NCBI GenBank assembly: GCA_902539295.1
Contig: CACBIM010000008.1
Span: 24,822 to 88,821 of the forward strand
Direction: 5' to 3'
DNA: 64,000 nucleotides
From: an uncultured SAR116 cluster alpha proteobacterium
GTDB taxonomy: Bacteria; Pseudomonadota; Alphaproteobacteria; Puniceispirillales; GCA-002684695
The notes below the pieces were generated by a model. It was not told where the DNA came from. It saw only the letters and a list, made by a program, of their open reading frames with translations, and made no database searches. The position numbers were made by a program, and so were the translations under genes. This document shows, in pieces, positions 49,029 to 58,076 of the stretch (positions are counted from its first letter, which is position 1; the number at the start of each line of letters is the position of its first letter).

Positions 49029-50002
49029 TGAGTGATGAGAAACCAAAACTTATAGAAAATAAGAAAAATAAAAGCAACAATTTCATTTTTATTTTCAACT
49101 TTTTATTATTTGTTATTTTATTGTGCTCTATTGGATTTTCTGCATATATCTGGATTAATTTTAAAAATAATAATAATGAGGAACTCCTTTTAGAACTAAA
49201 GGCAAGTATTTTTGACGAAATTAGAGAAAATTCGAAAAAAAATAACTTAGAGCTCTCAAACGAAATCAATAATTTATATTCAAAAAAAATAACTCAACTT
49301 ACAGATGTTTCACTTAAACTAGAAGATCGGCAAAATAAAACCGAATTGAATAATCAAAAAATATTTTCTCAACTAATAGAACTAGAAAATAAGATTGATA
49401 GCTTATTTAGAGATTTAGACCAAAAGGTAAAAATTATTAATTCTCCAAATATTAATAAAAAAACAAAAAATCTTACACAAATTCATGAAACTGATTTGGA
49501 ACAAATTTTAGAAAATTTAAATTTAAATTTTCAAAAAAATAAAAATTGGAGTAAAGAAATTAAAGCTATTTTTGAACATAATAATGTAAGTTTTATAAAC
49601 CATTTCTCAAGAGAATTAGATGTTTTAAAAAATTATGCTTATCTTCCACCACCAACCCTAGATGAATTAAAATTTAGCTTTAATGAATTGTTGCCATCTA
49701 TTCTTCAAAACTTACCTTCACAAAATAAAAGTTTTCTAAATGATAAAATTAATTGGATAATCAGTTCTGTAAAGTTACGAAAGTCAGAAATTTCTGATGG
49801 TAATGAACCCTATGATTTTTTATCCAATGTTGAATACTATTTAGATAAAGAAAACTTAGATAAGGTACTAGATAACTTTGAAAATCTTCCAGCAACGATG
49901 AAAAAGCCTGCACTTGATTGGTTTGAAAATTTAAATTCAAGAATTTCTGTAAATAATTCAATTAATGCAATTACAAATAATTATAGGAATTTCATTAAAT
50001 GA
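49028..50002 (+). CDS. Mitofilin/Mic60-like inner membrane protein (COG4223 type)
   Basis: A 324-residue protein with a short cytosolic N-terminus, one membrane helix (about residues 19-44), a long charged helical region with coiled-coil character (about 50-150) and a C-terminal domain ending LPATMKKPALDWFENLNSR, where mitofilin-type proteins carry their signature. Sequence match is weak; layout and location between hemD and hemY, the usual place of alphaproteobacterial Mic60, carry the call. Mic60 relatives bend membranes and form contact sites. It overlaps hemY by 4 bp (ATGA). Confidence 0.72.
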   Translation: MSDEKPKLIENKKNKSNNFIFIFNFLLFVILLCSIGFSAYIWINFKNNNNEELLLELKASIFDEIRENSKKNNLELSNEINNLYSKKITQLTDVSLKLEDRQNKTELNNQKIFSQLIELENKIDSLFRDLDQKVKIINSPNINKKTKNLTQIHETDLEQILENLNLNFQKNKNWSKEIKAIFEHNNVSFINHFSRELDVLKNYAYLPPPTLDELKFSFNELLPSILQNLPSQNKSFLNDKINWIISSVKLRKSEISDGNEPYDFLSNVEYYLDKENLDKVLDNFENLPATMKKPALDWFENLNSRISVNNSINAITNNYRNFIK

Positions 50003-51273
50003 TAATTAGATTAATTTGGTGGTCCCTTAAAATAATATCAATTTGTATAATTGTTGCATTTATTGCTAATCAGGAAGGCAACTCACAAATTGTTTGGGTC
50101 GGTTGGAAAATGGAAGTCCCAACATCCATACTTTTTGGAAGTTTTTTACTTCTAATCATTATAATTCTATGGCTCCATAATTTGTGGAAATTAATAATTA
50201 ATCTTCCAACAAATATTAGTAAATTAGTAAAGGAAAATAGACAAAAAACAGGTTATAATGCCCTTGCTTATGGTCTTGCAGCATCTTCCGCAGGAGATAT
50301 TGAAAGTACCCAAAAATATGCAGCTCAGGCACAACGACTTTTAGATAATAAAGATTTGACTGAAATGTTATCTGCACATGCAGCTCATTTATCAGGAGAT
50401 AAAAATGCAGCTTTTAAATATTTTAATAATTTAGCAAATAGAAGTAGTACAAAATTTCATGGCCAGTTAGGATTAATGAGGCTTGCTATAGAAAATAACG
50501 ATCATGATGAAGCGCTAATAAGAGCTAGAGCAGCAAATTCTATACAACCTAGAAATCCAAAATTAAATTCTTTGCTTGTAATGATGGAGGCAAAGAAAGA
50601 GAACTTTGAAGAAGCTATAGAAGTTCTTCAAAAAGGACGGAGGATTGGTTCAATTGAGGAAGAAAAAGCCCAAAATCTAGCAGCAGCTTTACACACTAAA
50701 ATTGGAATGAAAAAACTAGAAGAAAATCAATTAAGTGATGCAGAAAAATCATTTACATTAGCACTTAGAGAAAAAACAGATTTTATCCCAGCTGTTATAT
50801 CACTATCTAAAATTTTTATTGGCAAAGACAATCAAAGAAAAGCACTCTCTCTCCTTTCAAAGGTTTGGAAAATAAAACCACACCCTGAGATTGCACATAC
50901 ATTAAAACTAATTTGGAAAAATGAGAGAGCTTCAGTAAATATAGCAAACTTGATTAACCTTACAGAAGATAATGCCAATTCACAAGCAAGACTTATTATA
51001 GCTGATGAAGCTATTTCAGCTGGCTTAAAAGGTGAAGCAAATGATCAACTTAGTAAAATTTCTACAGAACAACATAATAAAACTTACCACCAACTAATGA
51101 GCAGATTAGCTGATCAAAGTAATGATAAAACTAAATCTAATCAAGAACTTGAAAAAGCATTAGAAGCAAATCCTTCTCAAGCCTGGGTTTGTAGCTCTTG
51201 TGGCTTTTCTTATGATTTTTGGTCAATAAAATGTAATAATTGTGATAATATAGGTTCTATAGAATGGTCCTAA
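49999..51273 (+). CDS. hemY: HemY-type TPR membrane protein
   Basis: A 424-residue protein: two N-terminal helices (about 5-22 and 42-62) flanking IVWVGWKMEVPTSILFG, the HemY_N domain, then TPR repeats (AEKSFTLALREKTDFIPAVI among others) and a C-terminal Cys4 knuckle WVCSSCGFSYDFWSIKCNNC (Cys398, 401, 412, 415) like that of LapB. It belongs to the proteobacterial HemY (not protoporphyrinogen oxidase) family that accompanies heme genes; its molecular role is unsettled. It is the last gene of the operon. Confidence 0.9.
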   Translation: MIIRLIWWSLKIISICIIVAFIANQEGNSQIVWVGWKMEVPTSILFGSFLLLIIIILWLHNLWKLIINLPTNISKLVKENRQKTGYNALAYGLAASSAGDIESTQKYAAQAQRLLDNKDLTEMLSAHAAHLSGDKNAAFKYFNNLANRSSTKFHGQLGLMRLAIENNDHDEALIRARAANSIQPRNPKLNSLLVMMEAKKENFEEAIEVLQKGRRIGSIEEEKAQNLAAALHTKIGMKKLEENQLSDAEKSFTLALREKTDFIPAVISLSKIFIGKDNQRKALSLLSKVWKIKPHPEIAHTLKLIWKNERASVNIANLINLTEDNANSQARLIIADEAISAGLKGEANDQLSKISTEQHNKTYHQLMSRLADQSNDKTKSNQELEKALEANPSQAWVCSSCGFSYDFWSIKCNNCDNIGSIEWS

Positions 51274-51349
51274 GAACTTCTTCCTTATTTTGCAAATTAA
51301 AATAGCAACAAGAGATATTAAGATTTTCATTGTAAAAATAAAAATTTAA

Positions 51350-51928
51350 TTACATACCATTTTTAAAAGTTTTTAAATCAGCCACATTTCTTACAGATAC
51401 TAGAGCTCTTGAATATTCTAAAAGCATTTTACAGCTATAATCCAGTCTGGAATTCAAACGCAGATCTTTATCGGGATCAAATTCTTTAACTTTGCGAATT
51501 ATAACATGATCAGGTATCCAACAAATTTTAGTATTTTTATAAGAAAATGATCTTAATTCTACTACGGGATAAGAGCCCCCCAAAGACTCAGAAAGTGTAA
51601 CTATTAATCCTGGTTTATGAGCAAACTCATTATTTGATGCTAATAAAAAAATATTTTTTACCTGAGACGGAACCATACCGCCCCACTCAGGAACCACAAA
51701 AACAAAACCTTCAGATTCATGTAATTTTATTGAAATATTTTTGAATGCTTCTTTGTGTGGTGGAATGTAGCCTTCATAGTCATCTTCCCAAAAAGGAAGC
51801 CTCTCTTTTTCCAAGTTAATTAAACTAACAGATGCATCTAAACGATTTAATTTTTCAAAATAAATTTTTGATATCTTTATTGATTGCGAATTTTTTCTGT
51901 TACTACCTGATATAATTGAAATTTTCAA
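51350..51928 (-). CDS. NAD(P)H-dependent FMN reductase-like flavoprotein
   Basis: A 192-residue flavodoxin-fold protein with ISIISGSNRKNSQSIKISK (FMN phosphate loop), GFVFVVPEWGGMVPSQVKNI and GLIVTLSESLGGSYPVVELR. It resembles the NADPH-dependent FMN reductase/ArsH-like group. Substrate could be free flavin, quinone or azo dye; none can be chosen. It lies 9 bp downstream of the TauE/SafE gene and probably shares its transcript. Confidence 0.82.
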   Translation of the reverse strand: MKISIISGSNRKNSQSIKISKIYFEKLNRLDASVSLINLEKERLPFWEDDYEGYIPPHKEAFKNISIKLHESEGFVFVVPEWGGMVPSQVKNIFLLASNNEFAHKPGLIVTLSESLGGSYPVVELRSFSYKNTKICWIPDHVIIRKVKEFDPDKDLRLNSRLDYSCKMLLEYSRALVSVRNVADLKTFKNGM

Positions 51929-51937
51929 AATGATCTC

Positions 51938-52756
51938 CTATTGAAAAGCAATATATATCATTCTTGTCGCCATTATTAATAAAAAAATAGAGAAAATTCT
52001 TCTTAATAACAGCCCATCTAGTTTATGTGCTAAACTTACTCCTATTTGTGCACCGATAATAGTTAAAGGCACAAAAACCATAAACACTGGTAAATAAACC
52101 ATACCTATTGACCAATCAGGAAATTCAAATTCACTTGTATTAGCAAACATATAAATCATTGTACTAGGTACAGCTATAATTAGTCCAATAGCTGACGCAG
52201 TTCCTGTTGCTCTGTGTTGATCTACCGAAAATGCATTCATAAGTGGTATAGATAAGGTGCCCCCACCAATTCCTATCATTGCAGATAATGAACCAATAAT
52301 GAAACCAATAAAACTGTTCAAAGAAAAATTATTTGGCATAACATTACCAAAAATAATTTGGTTTTTTTTCATCATATTAAATGAAGAAATTATGGCAATC
52401 ACTCCAAAGATTAATCTTAAACCATTTCCAGAAATACTCTGCGCAAGAATTGCCCCAAAAAAAGCACCAATTAAAATAAATAAGTATAATTTTTTAATAA
52501 TCTGAAAGTCTACAACGCCTTTTTTATAATGGCCTAAAGTTGAAGAGATTGCAGTTGGTACTATTAATGCCAATGAAGTAGCAACACCTATATGCATTGT
52601 TATAGAGGGACTATAACCGACAAAGTCTAACGTAAATGCTATTGCTGGGACAAGTATTATTCCTCCACCAACACCAAATAAACCAGCAATTAAACCAGCT
52701 GAAGTAGCACTTAAAGAAATAGGTATTATTAAACTTAAAAGAGTACTAAAATCCAT
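51938..52756 (-). CDS. TauE/SafE family sulfite/anion exporter-like permease
   Basis: A 272-residue protein with eight helices and the two family repeats: SAGLIAGLFGVGGGIILVPA in the first half and GSLSAMIGIGGGTLSIPLMN in the second. TauE/SafE proteins export organosulfonates or sulfite, or move other anions. The neighbouring flavin reductase does not reveal the substrate. The hairpin at 52757 separates it from the PuuD-like gene. Confidence 0.88.
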   Translation of the reverse strand: MDFSTLLSLIIPISLSATSAGLIAGLFGVGGGIILVPAIAFTLDFVGYSPSITMHIGVATSLALIVPTAISSTLGHYKKGVVDFQIIKKLYLFILIGAFFGAILAQSISGNGLRLIFGVIAIISSFNMMKKNQIIFGNVMPNNFSLNSFIGFIIGSLSAMIGIGGGTLSIPLMNAFSVDQHRATGTASAIGLIIAVPSTMIYMFANTSEFEFPDWSIGMVYLPVFMVFVPLTIIGAQIGVSLAHKLDGLLLRRIFSIFLLIMATRMIYIAFQ

Positions 52757-52795
52757 GAAAAAAATAAACTGCCACCCATAAGAATGGCAGTTTAT
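52757..52795 (-). terminator. Intrinsic terminator of the PuuD-like gene
   Basis: A perfect 11-bp stem (ATAAACTGCCA and TGGCAGTTTAT around a 10-base loop) followed by six Ts on the minus strand lies between the PuuD-like stop and the TauE/SafE start. Confidence 0.85.
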
Positions 52796-52813
52796 ATCAT
52801 TTAATCAACTATA

Positions 52814-53404
52814 TTATGCAAATAAATTTTGATGCACAGTCATAGATACTAACATTGGAATGGAAAGAACAGTGTTAGTTCTTGAAAAAAGCATAGCCAT
52901 TTTAGCAGAAGAAGCTTTTGTTTCCGCATCAGCCTCAACTAAGCCTAAAGCTCTTTGTTGGTTAGGCCAAATGACCAACCATACATTTAAAAACATTATT
53001 GTTCCAAGATACATACCTATACCAATAGCCCAATAGCCCTCTGATAATAAAATTGCTTCTAATAAATACCCCTGATCATGAGCCAATATAATACCAAAAA
53101 CAATTGTAGCCATTGCAGCCCATCTAAACCACCAAAGAGCTGCGGGAGCAATAACTTTACCTATAGCGGGTTTCTGTTCATCGGGTATATTCCCCATGTT
53201 GGGTATTTGAACAAAATTGAAATAATAAAGAAGACCAATCCACATAATGCCCGCAACTACATGACACCATCTAAGCAACCAACTCCAAAAAGCTGAAAAA
53301 CCCTGATATTCTCCAATATTACCAATTAATAAAACTAAAATTATAGCTAACACAATTCCAGTAGCTACAGCATATCTTAAATCTTTAAGTATATTTTCTA
53401 TCAT
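52814..53404 (-). CDS. PuuD-like membrane protein (urate hydroxylase N-terminal domain only)
   Basis: A 196-residue protein with about five helices. WLLRWCHVVAGIMWIGLLYY followed by FNFVQIP and WWFRWAAMATIVFGIILAHD match the membrane domain of the PuuD family. Full-length PuuD carries a C-terminal cytochrome c domain of about 200 residues; it is absent here and no CxxCH is present. Urate oxidation is therefore not a safe call. Conserved His and Trp residues could hold heme (inference). No purine catabolism gene is nearby apart from the distant nucleoside hydrolase. Confidence 0.82.
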   Translation of the reverse strand: MIENILKDLRYAVATGIVLAIILVLLIGNIGEYQGFSAFWSWLLRWCHVVAGIMWIGLLYYFNFVQIPNMGNIPDEQKPAIGKVIAPAALWWFRWAAMATIVFGIILAHDQGYLLEAILLSEGYWAIGIGMYLGTIMFLNVWLVIWPNQQRALGLVEADAETKASSAKMAMLFSRTNTVLSIPMLVSMTVHQNLFA

Positions 53405-53532
53405 TTTTTAACCTCGATTAAATTACAATTTATAAGTTAATCTTTCATTATTTATGTTTAATTTTATATGTATTATAATAGATTTTATTTATTTTACAAA
53501 AGTTAATAATTTATAATTGGTAGAAATTTTTT

Positions 53533-54069
53533 ATGCTAAACTTAATTTATAGAAATATTTTTCTTTTCATTTTAATTTTTTTATTTGGATGCTCTGCTAT
53601 GAAAATTGAAGATTTTGCAAATACAAATCCAGAATTTAAACTTATGGAGTTTTTTGAAGGCAATGTAAAAGCCTGGGGTATAGTAGAAGATAGATTTGGA
53701 AACATTAGAAGGCAATTTAAAGTTGATATGAAAGGAACTATAGAGAATGACATCCTTACACTAGAAGAAGATTTTGAATATGCAGATGGAGAAATAGACA
53801 AAAGAATTTGGAAATTTAGCAAACTAGATAAAAAATCTTACAAAGGGCTAGCCAACGATATTATAGGAGTGGCAATAGCTAAAGAACAGGGAAATGCATT
53901 TAATATGAAATATAAAATGGACCTTGATTTAGGGTTTGCAGAACTTCGTGTAAATTTTAATGACTGGATGTTTAGAATTGATGAAGAAACTATAATTAAC
54001 AAAGCCACAATAAACAAATTTGGGCTGAATATAGCAACAGTTACATTATTTTTTAGGAAGGATAACTAA
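53533..54069 (+). CDS. DUF3833 family lipoprotein
   Basis: A 178-residue protein with a lipoprotein signal peptide whose lipobox is LFGC (cysteine near residue 20). The mature part shows the DUF3833 pattern: LMEFFEGNVKAWGIVEDRFG, ILTLEEDFEYADGEIDKRIW and ELRVNFNDWMFRID. The function is unknown. It is monocistronic and ends 5 bp from the convergent rmuC gene. Confidence 0.87.
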   Translation: MLNLIYRNIFLFILIFLFGCSAMKIEDFANTNPEFKLMEFFEGNVKAWGIVEDRFGNIRRQFKVDMKGTIENDILTLEEDFEYADGEIDKRIWKFSKLDKKSYKGLANDIIGVAIAKEQGNAFNMKYKMDLDLGFAELRVNFNDWMFRIDEETIINKATINKFGLNIATVTLFFRKDN

Positions 54070-54074
54070 TCTAC

Positions 54075-55151
54075 TTACTTTTCAATAGAAGGTAACTGAT
54101 TGACTTCAATTTCTTCAATTTTTTGACCACGGCTAGTAATTTTCCTACTTGAAATTTGAATTGCATTTAAATCACTTTGTGCTTGGGTGAAATGATTGAT
54201 TAATTTACTAACCCTGTCATCTAATCGCCCAACATCATCCATCATTTTTGACACTTCAGATTGAACAGCTCCTGCCATTTCACTCATGCTTGCATCCCTT
54301 AGTACAGCGCGAACAGTATGCAATAATAGCATTAAATTGTCAGGACCTGCCATAAAAACTCTTTTATGTCTTCCCAATGTTATACTATTAGGCAAGTGTA
54401 CATTAATACCTGCATAGACCGACTCAGAAGGTAAAAACATTACCGCAGTATCAGCTGTTTCCCCTGCTAAAATATATTTTTCTGAAATATCTTTTATATG
54501 TTTTTCAGTATCAATTTTCAGTCTTTTTAAAGCATCAGATCTTTCATCTTGATTTTCACTCTCAATAAAAGATCTCCAAGCTTCTAAAGGAAATTTACTA
54601 TCAATACATATATTACCAGGCGGACCAGGCATTTTTACTAAACAATCAACCCTTTTGCCATTGCTAAGAGTATGTTGAAAGGAGTATGAATTCTCAGATA
54701 AAATATCTTTAATAATGCTTTCTAATTGGACTTCCCCAAAACTTCCACGAGCTTGTTTATTAGAAAGTATATTTTGCAAACCAGATACTTGCTGTGTCAA
54801 TTCGAGAATATTTTTTTGAGCAGCATCAATAACAGCCAAACGTTTATGCATTTCAGACAACTCTTTAGTGGTCTGGGCGGTCTGGTCTGATAGCCTTACA
54901 TTAAGTCTGTCTGATAAGTTTGCTAAAGAGCTTTCTAAACCTTTATTAAGAGTTTCTTGTTGTTTTGATAAAGCGTCAGATACAGCTTGCTGGCTCTGAC
55001 TACCAGCTGAAGCTAAAATATTAAGTTGTGCTTTTATTTCATTCAACTCTAGTAAATTTTTATTACTCCGTGTCCTGAATATCAAAAATATTAGCAAGAA
55101 ACAAAAACTCAAAAGAGAAAATATTAATATAATAATTAGTGAAGTATCCAT
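54075..55151 (-). CDS. rmuC: DNA recombination protein RmuC
   Basis: A 358-residue protein: an N-terminal membrane helix (about 4-25), a long coiled coil (about 30-130) and the RmuC nuclease-like domain with NKQARGSFGEVQLESIIKDI, NGKRVDCLVKMPGPPGNICI and DSKFPLEAWRSF (PD-(D/E)xK-type core), then LAGETADTAVMFLPSESVYA. RmuC limits inversions at short repeats in E. coli. It is shorter than the E. coli protein. It is divergent from def. Confidence 0.94.
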   Translation of the reverse strand: MDTSLIIILIFSLLSFCFLLIFLIFRTRSNKNLLELNEIKAQLNILASAGSQSQQAVSDALSKQQETLNKGLESSLANLSDRLNVRLSDQTAQTTKELSEMHKRLAVIDAAQKNILELTQQVSGLQNILSNKQARGSFGEVQLESIIKDILSENSYSFQHTLSNGKRVDCLVKMPGPPGNICIDSKFPLEAWRSFIESENQDERSDALKRLKIDTEKHIKDISEKYILAGETADTAVMFLPSESVYAGINVHLPNSITLGRHKRVFMAGPDNLMLLLHTVRAVLRDASMSEMAGAVQSEVSKMMDDVGRLDDRVSKLINHFTQAQSDLNAIQISSRKITSRGQKIEEIEVNQLPSIEK

Positions 55152-55262
55152 TCAAAATTAAACTTTAAATTAATTTATTTTTTTATCATATTACTTTATC
55201 TTGACGAAACATAAAGGCTCAAATATTTGATTAATGAAATTTAATAAATGTTAAAATAAAAT

Positions 55263-55778
55263 ATGACCGTTTTAGAAATAAAACTTATCCCTGATCCCGT
55301 TTTAAGAAAAAAAGCTGAATCTGTTAAAGTTGTTACCAATGATATTATTTCTGTTTTGAATGATATGGCAGAAACAATGTATGATGCTCCAGGAATTGGA
55401 TTAGCAGCAAATCAAGTTGGGATTCTTAAAAGGTTAGTTGTTATGGATTGCTCAACAGATGATGAAGATCCCAACCTTATTAAAATGATAAACCCAGAAA
55501 TAATATTTTCATCTACTGAAATATCTGAACTTGAAGAGGGATGCCTTTCAATTCCAGAACACAAATCGATAGTTAAAAGACCTTCAAATATAAAAGTTAG
55601 ATTTTTAAATATTCAAGGTTCAGAAGAAATAATAGATGCAGAAGGTCTTCTATCAGCATGTATTCAACATGAAATAGATCACCTAAATGGCGTGCTGTTT
55701 GTTGATCATATTTCCAGATTAAAAAGAGATATAATTTTCAGAAAAGTAAAAAAACAAATACGTGAAAATGAGAAATAA
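55263..55778 (+). CDS. def: Peptide deformylase
   Basis: A 171-residue metalloprotease with all three motifs: GIGLAANQVG, EEGCLSIPEH and QHEIDHLNGVLF, which hold the Cys and two His metal ligands and the catalytic Glu. It removes formyl groups from nascent proteins. fmt begins inside its last codons, and def-fmt-truA form one rightward operon. Confidence 0.97.
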   Translation: MTVLEIKLIPDPVLRKKAESVKVVTNDIISVLNDMAETMYDAPGIGLAANQVGILKRLVVMDCSTDDEDPNLIKMINPEIIFSSTEISELEEGCLSIPEHKSIVKRPSNIKVRFLNIQGSEEIIDAEGLLSACIQHEIDHLNGVLFVDHISRLKRDIIFRKVKKQIRENEK

Positions 55779-56733
55779 AAAAAGTGTTATTTTCATGGGT
55801 ACGCCAGACTTTGCTGTTCCAAGTCTAGAAAAAATACACAAGGAATATCATGTATTAAGTGTATATACACAGCCTCCAAAAAAATCAGGGAGAGGATTAA
55901 GAACAAAACTTAACCCAATACATGAAATATCAAATAACTATAATCTACCTGTTAAAACACCTCAAAATTTCAAAAGTTTTGATATTATTGAAGAAATTAA
56001 GAATCTAAAACCTGATTTTATTATAGTTGTAGCATATGGAATAATTCTTCCAAAAACAGTATTAGATATTCCCATTTTTTTCTGTCTTAATGGTCATGCG
56101 TCTGATTTACCAAGGTGGAGAGGGGCTGCTCCTATTCAAAGAGCAATTGAAGCAGGGGATAAAACAACTGCTGCATGTGCAATGATTATGGAGGAAACCC
56201 TTGATACAGGGCCTGTGATAGCTAAGAAAAAAATTAATATCCTAAATAAAGATAATGCAAGTAGCCTTCATGATAAGTTATCAAAACTGACTGCAAATGT
56301 TCTTATCGAATCTATGGATAAGATTATCCAAAACAAATACAAACCAATTAAACAAAAAATTACTGGTATCAAATATGCAAATAAAATCACATCTAATGAT
56401 ACTTTAATTAATTGGACCCAGAACAATGAAGAAATATTAAGAAAGTTAAGATCACTTTCTAATTGGCCTGGAGGATGGACTTATCATAATCAAAACAGGA
56501 TTAGAATTCATGAGGCAAAGAAAATTGAATTCTCAGTTGGCAAAGAAAATATAAAACCTGGTGAGTTTATAGGTTATTCTGGTAATGGTTCACCAATAAT
56601 ACAATGTGGAAGCAATTCCTTTTTGGAAATTACTCAAATCCAAAAAGAAGGAAAAAAGAAAATGAATAGTCAGGATTTTCTAAGAGGATATAAGATCAAT
56701 ATTGGTGATAAATTTAGAAGAGATAAAATGTAA
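55768..56733 (+). CDS. fmt: Methionyl-tRNA formyltransferase
   Basis: A 321-residue enzyme: VIFMGTPDFAVPSLEKI, then the 10-formyl-THF site LNGHASDLPRWRGAAPIQRA and the catalytic Asp in EETLDTGPVIAKKKI, followed by a C-terminal OB domain. The track's GTG 55762 is two codons upstream of ATG 55768; I use the ATG, which overlaps the def reading frame by 11 bp. It formylates initiator tRNA, using the 10-formyl-THF that fhs can supply. truA follows 3 bp later. Confidence 0.97.
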   Translation: MRNKKSVIFMGTPDFAVPSLEKIHKEYHVLSVYTQPPKKSGRGLRTKLNPIHEISNNYNLPVKTPQNFKSFDIIEEIKNLKPDFIIVVAYGIILPKTVLDIPIFFCLNGHASDLPRWRGAAPIQRAIEAGDKTTAACAMIMEETLDTGPVIAKKKINILNKDNASSLHDKLSKLTANVLIESMDKIIQNKYKPIKQKITGIKYANKITSNDTLINWTQNNEEILRKLRSLSNWPGGWTYHNQNRIRIHEAKKIEFSVGKENIKPGEFIGYSGNGSPIIQCGSNSFLEITQIQKEGKKKMNSQDFLRGYKINIGDKFRRDKM

Positions 56734-56736
56734 TTT

Positions 56737-57492
56737 ATGAGATTTTTTCTTACAATCGAGTATGATGGATCTGAATATATTGGCTGGCAAAGACAAAACT
56801 CTGGTTTATCTGTTCAAGAGGTTGTTGAAAATAGCATATATAAAATCATTCAAATAAATTTGAATATTTATGGATCTGGCAGAACAGACGCTGGCGTACA
56901 CGCTACTGGTCAAGTTGCTCATGTTGATATTATAACAAAAGAATTTGAAGAAATTAGATTGATGGACGCTATTAATGCTTATTTGTTAGACCATAAGATA
57001 AAAGTTACAGATGTAAGAAAAACTATAGATGATGCACATGCAAGATTTTCCGCACTAAGCAGAGAATATGAATATGTTATATTAAATCGTTCTGCACCAC
57101 CTGCAATTGAGGAAGGTAAAGTTTGGCATCAGAGAAGAATACTTAATATTAAAAAAATGCAGGAAGCAGCTAGTTATTTCGTAGGGACTCACGATTTTAC
57201 TTCATTTAGAGCTACACAGTGCCAAAGTAAGAGTCCAATTAAAACTCTCGATGAACTTGCAGTTGTACAAGAAGAAAATAAAATATTCATTCGTGCAAAA
57301 GCTAAATCTTTTCTTCACCACCAAGTAAGAAATATTGTTGGAACTTTGCAACTTGTTGGTTCTGAAAAATATAAACCAGAAGATATTAAATTAATTTTTG
57401 AAAAAAAGGATAGAACGTCAGCTGGTCCAACTGCTCCAGCATGTGGGCTTACATTAGTAAAGATTGAATTTCCTCAAGAAATTTATTTGTAA
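56737..57492 (+). CDS. truA: tRNA pseudouridine(38-40) synthase TruA
   Basis: A 251-residue enzyme with EYDGSEYIGWQRQ, the catalytic motif GSGRTDAGVHATGQVAHVD (Asp51), DAHARFSALSREYEYVILN and SFLHHQVRNIVGTLQLVG. It isomerises uridines in the tRNA anticodon arm. It is last in def-fmt-truA and ends 2 bp from the convergent membrane-protein gene. Confidence 0.97.
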   Translation: MRFFLTIEYDGSEYIGWQRQNSGLSVQEVVENSIYKIIQINLNIYGSGRTDAGVHATGQVAHVDIITKEFEEIRLMDAINAYLLDHKIKVTDVRKTIDDAHARFSALSREYEYVILNRSAPPAIEEGKVWHQRRILNIKKMQEAASYFVGTHDFTSFRATQCQSKSPIKTLDELAVVQEENKIFIRAKAKSFLHHQVRNIVGTLQLVGSEKYKPEDIKLIFEKKDRTSAGPTAPACGLTLVKIEFPQEIYL

Positions 57493-57494
57493 AT

Positions 57495-58076
57495 TTATCC
57501 CACAAAAAAACCATAAAATATCTGATCTAAAAATCCAACTATTAAGCCAATAATTATATTGCCAAAAACAATTCCAATTGCTGCTAAAGTTGAAACATCT
57601 AATAGTTGTTTGGCAATTTTAAATTGAGATATTAGTATTTGAATACTTATAACTGCACCTATTATTGCAACCAAAAGAGAGATACCTGGCAAAACCCACA
57701 ATAGAATAGTAACCACTAACACTAATGAGGATTGCAATGTAACCAACCAAAAAAATGCAATTGTAAAATTATAAAAATAATTAATTCTGTTTATAATTCT
57801 CAAGAGATAAAAAACAAAAAAAACAAATAAGGACAGTTCAATTACCATTAACGGGATTGTTGATAATATCATTCTTATTGGAAGTTCATGAGGTATAGCT
57901 ATTTGGAAAATAGCTAATTTTGCTAAAATAGAAATTATACAAGTAATAAATAGAACATGCCATAAACCAAGTGGTCCTATGTTTACTTGAGATTTAATTA
58001 AATCAAATGGTCTCCCTCGTAATAATGAAAATGCGAAACTCAAACCAGACGTAAGTTGGCTAATTGAAGGAATCAT
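57495..58076 (-). CDS. Uncharacterised inner membrane protein (possibly Yip1-like)
   Basis: A 193-residue protein with five hydrophobic segments and a short polar N-terminus (LTSGLSFAFSLLRGRPFDLI). I see no catalytic motif. Its layout recalls the Yip1/YIP family, but the match is by impression only. Its ATG overlaps the dapE stop by 4 bp, so it is co-transcribed last in the yidC-to-dapE run; a membrane protein here next to dapE and truA is common in alphaproteobacteria. Confidence 0.7.
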   Translation of the reverse strand: MIPSISQLTSGLSFAFSLLRGRPFDLIKSQVNIGPLGLWHVLFITCIISILAKLAIFQIAIPHELPIRMILSTIPLMVIELSLFVFFVFYLLRIINRINYFYNFTIAFFWLVTLQSSLVLVVTILLWVLPGISLLVAIIGAVISIQILISQFKIAKQLLDVSTLAAIGIVFGNIIIGLIVGFLDQIFYGFFVG

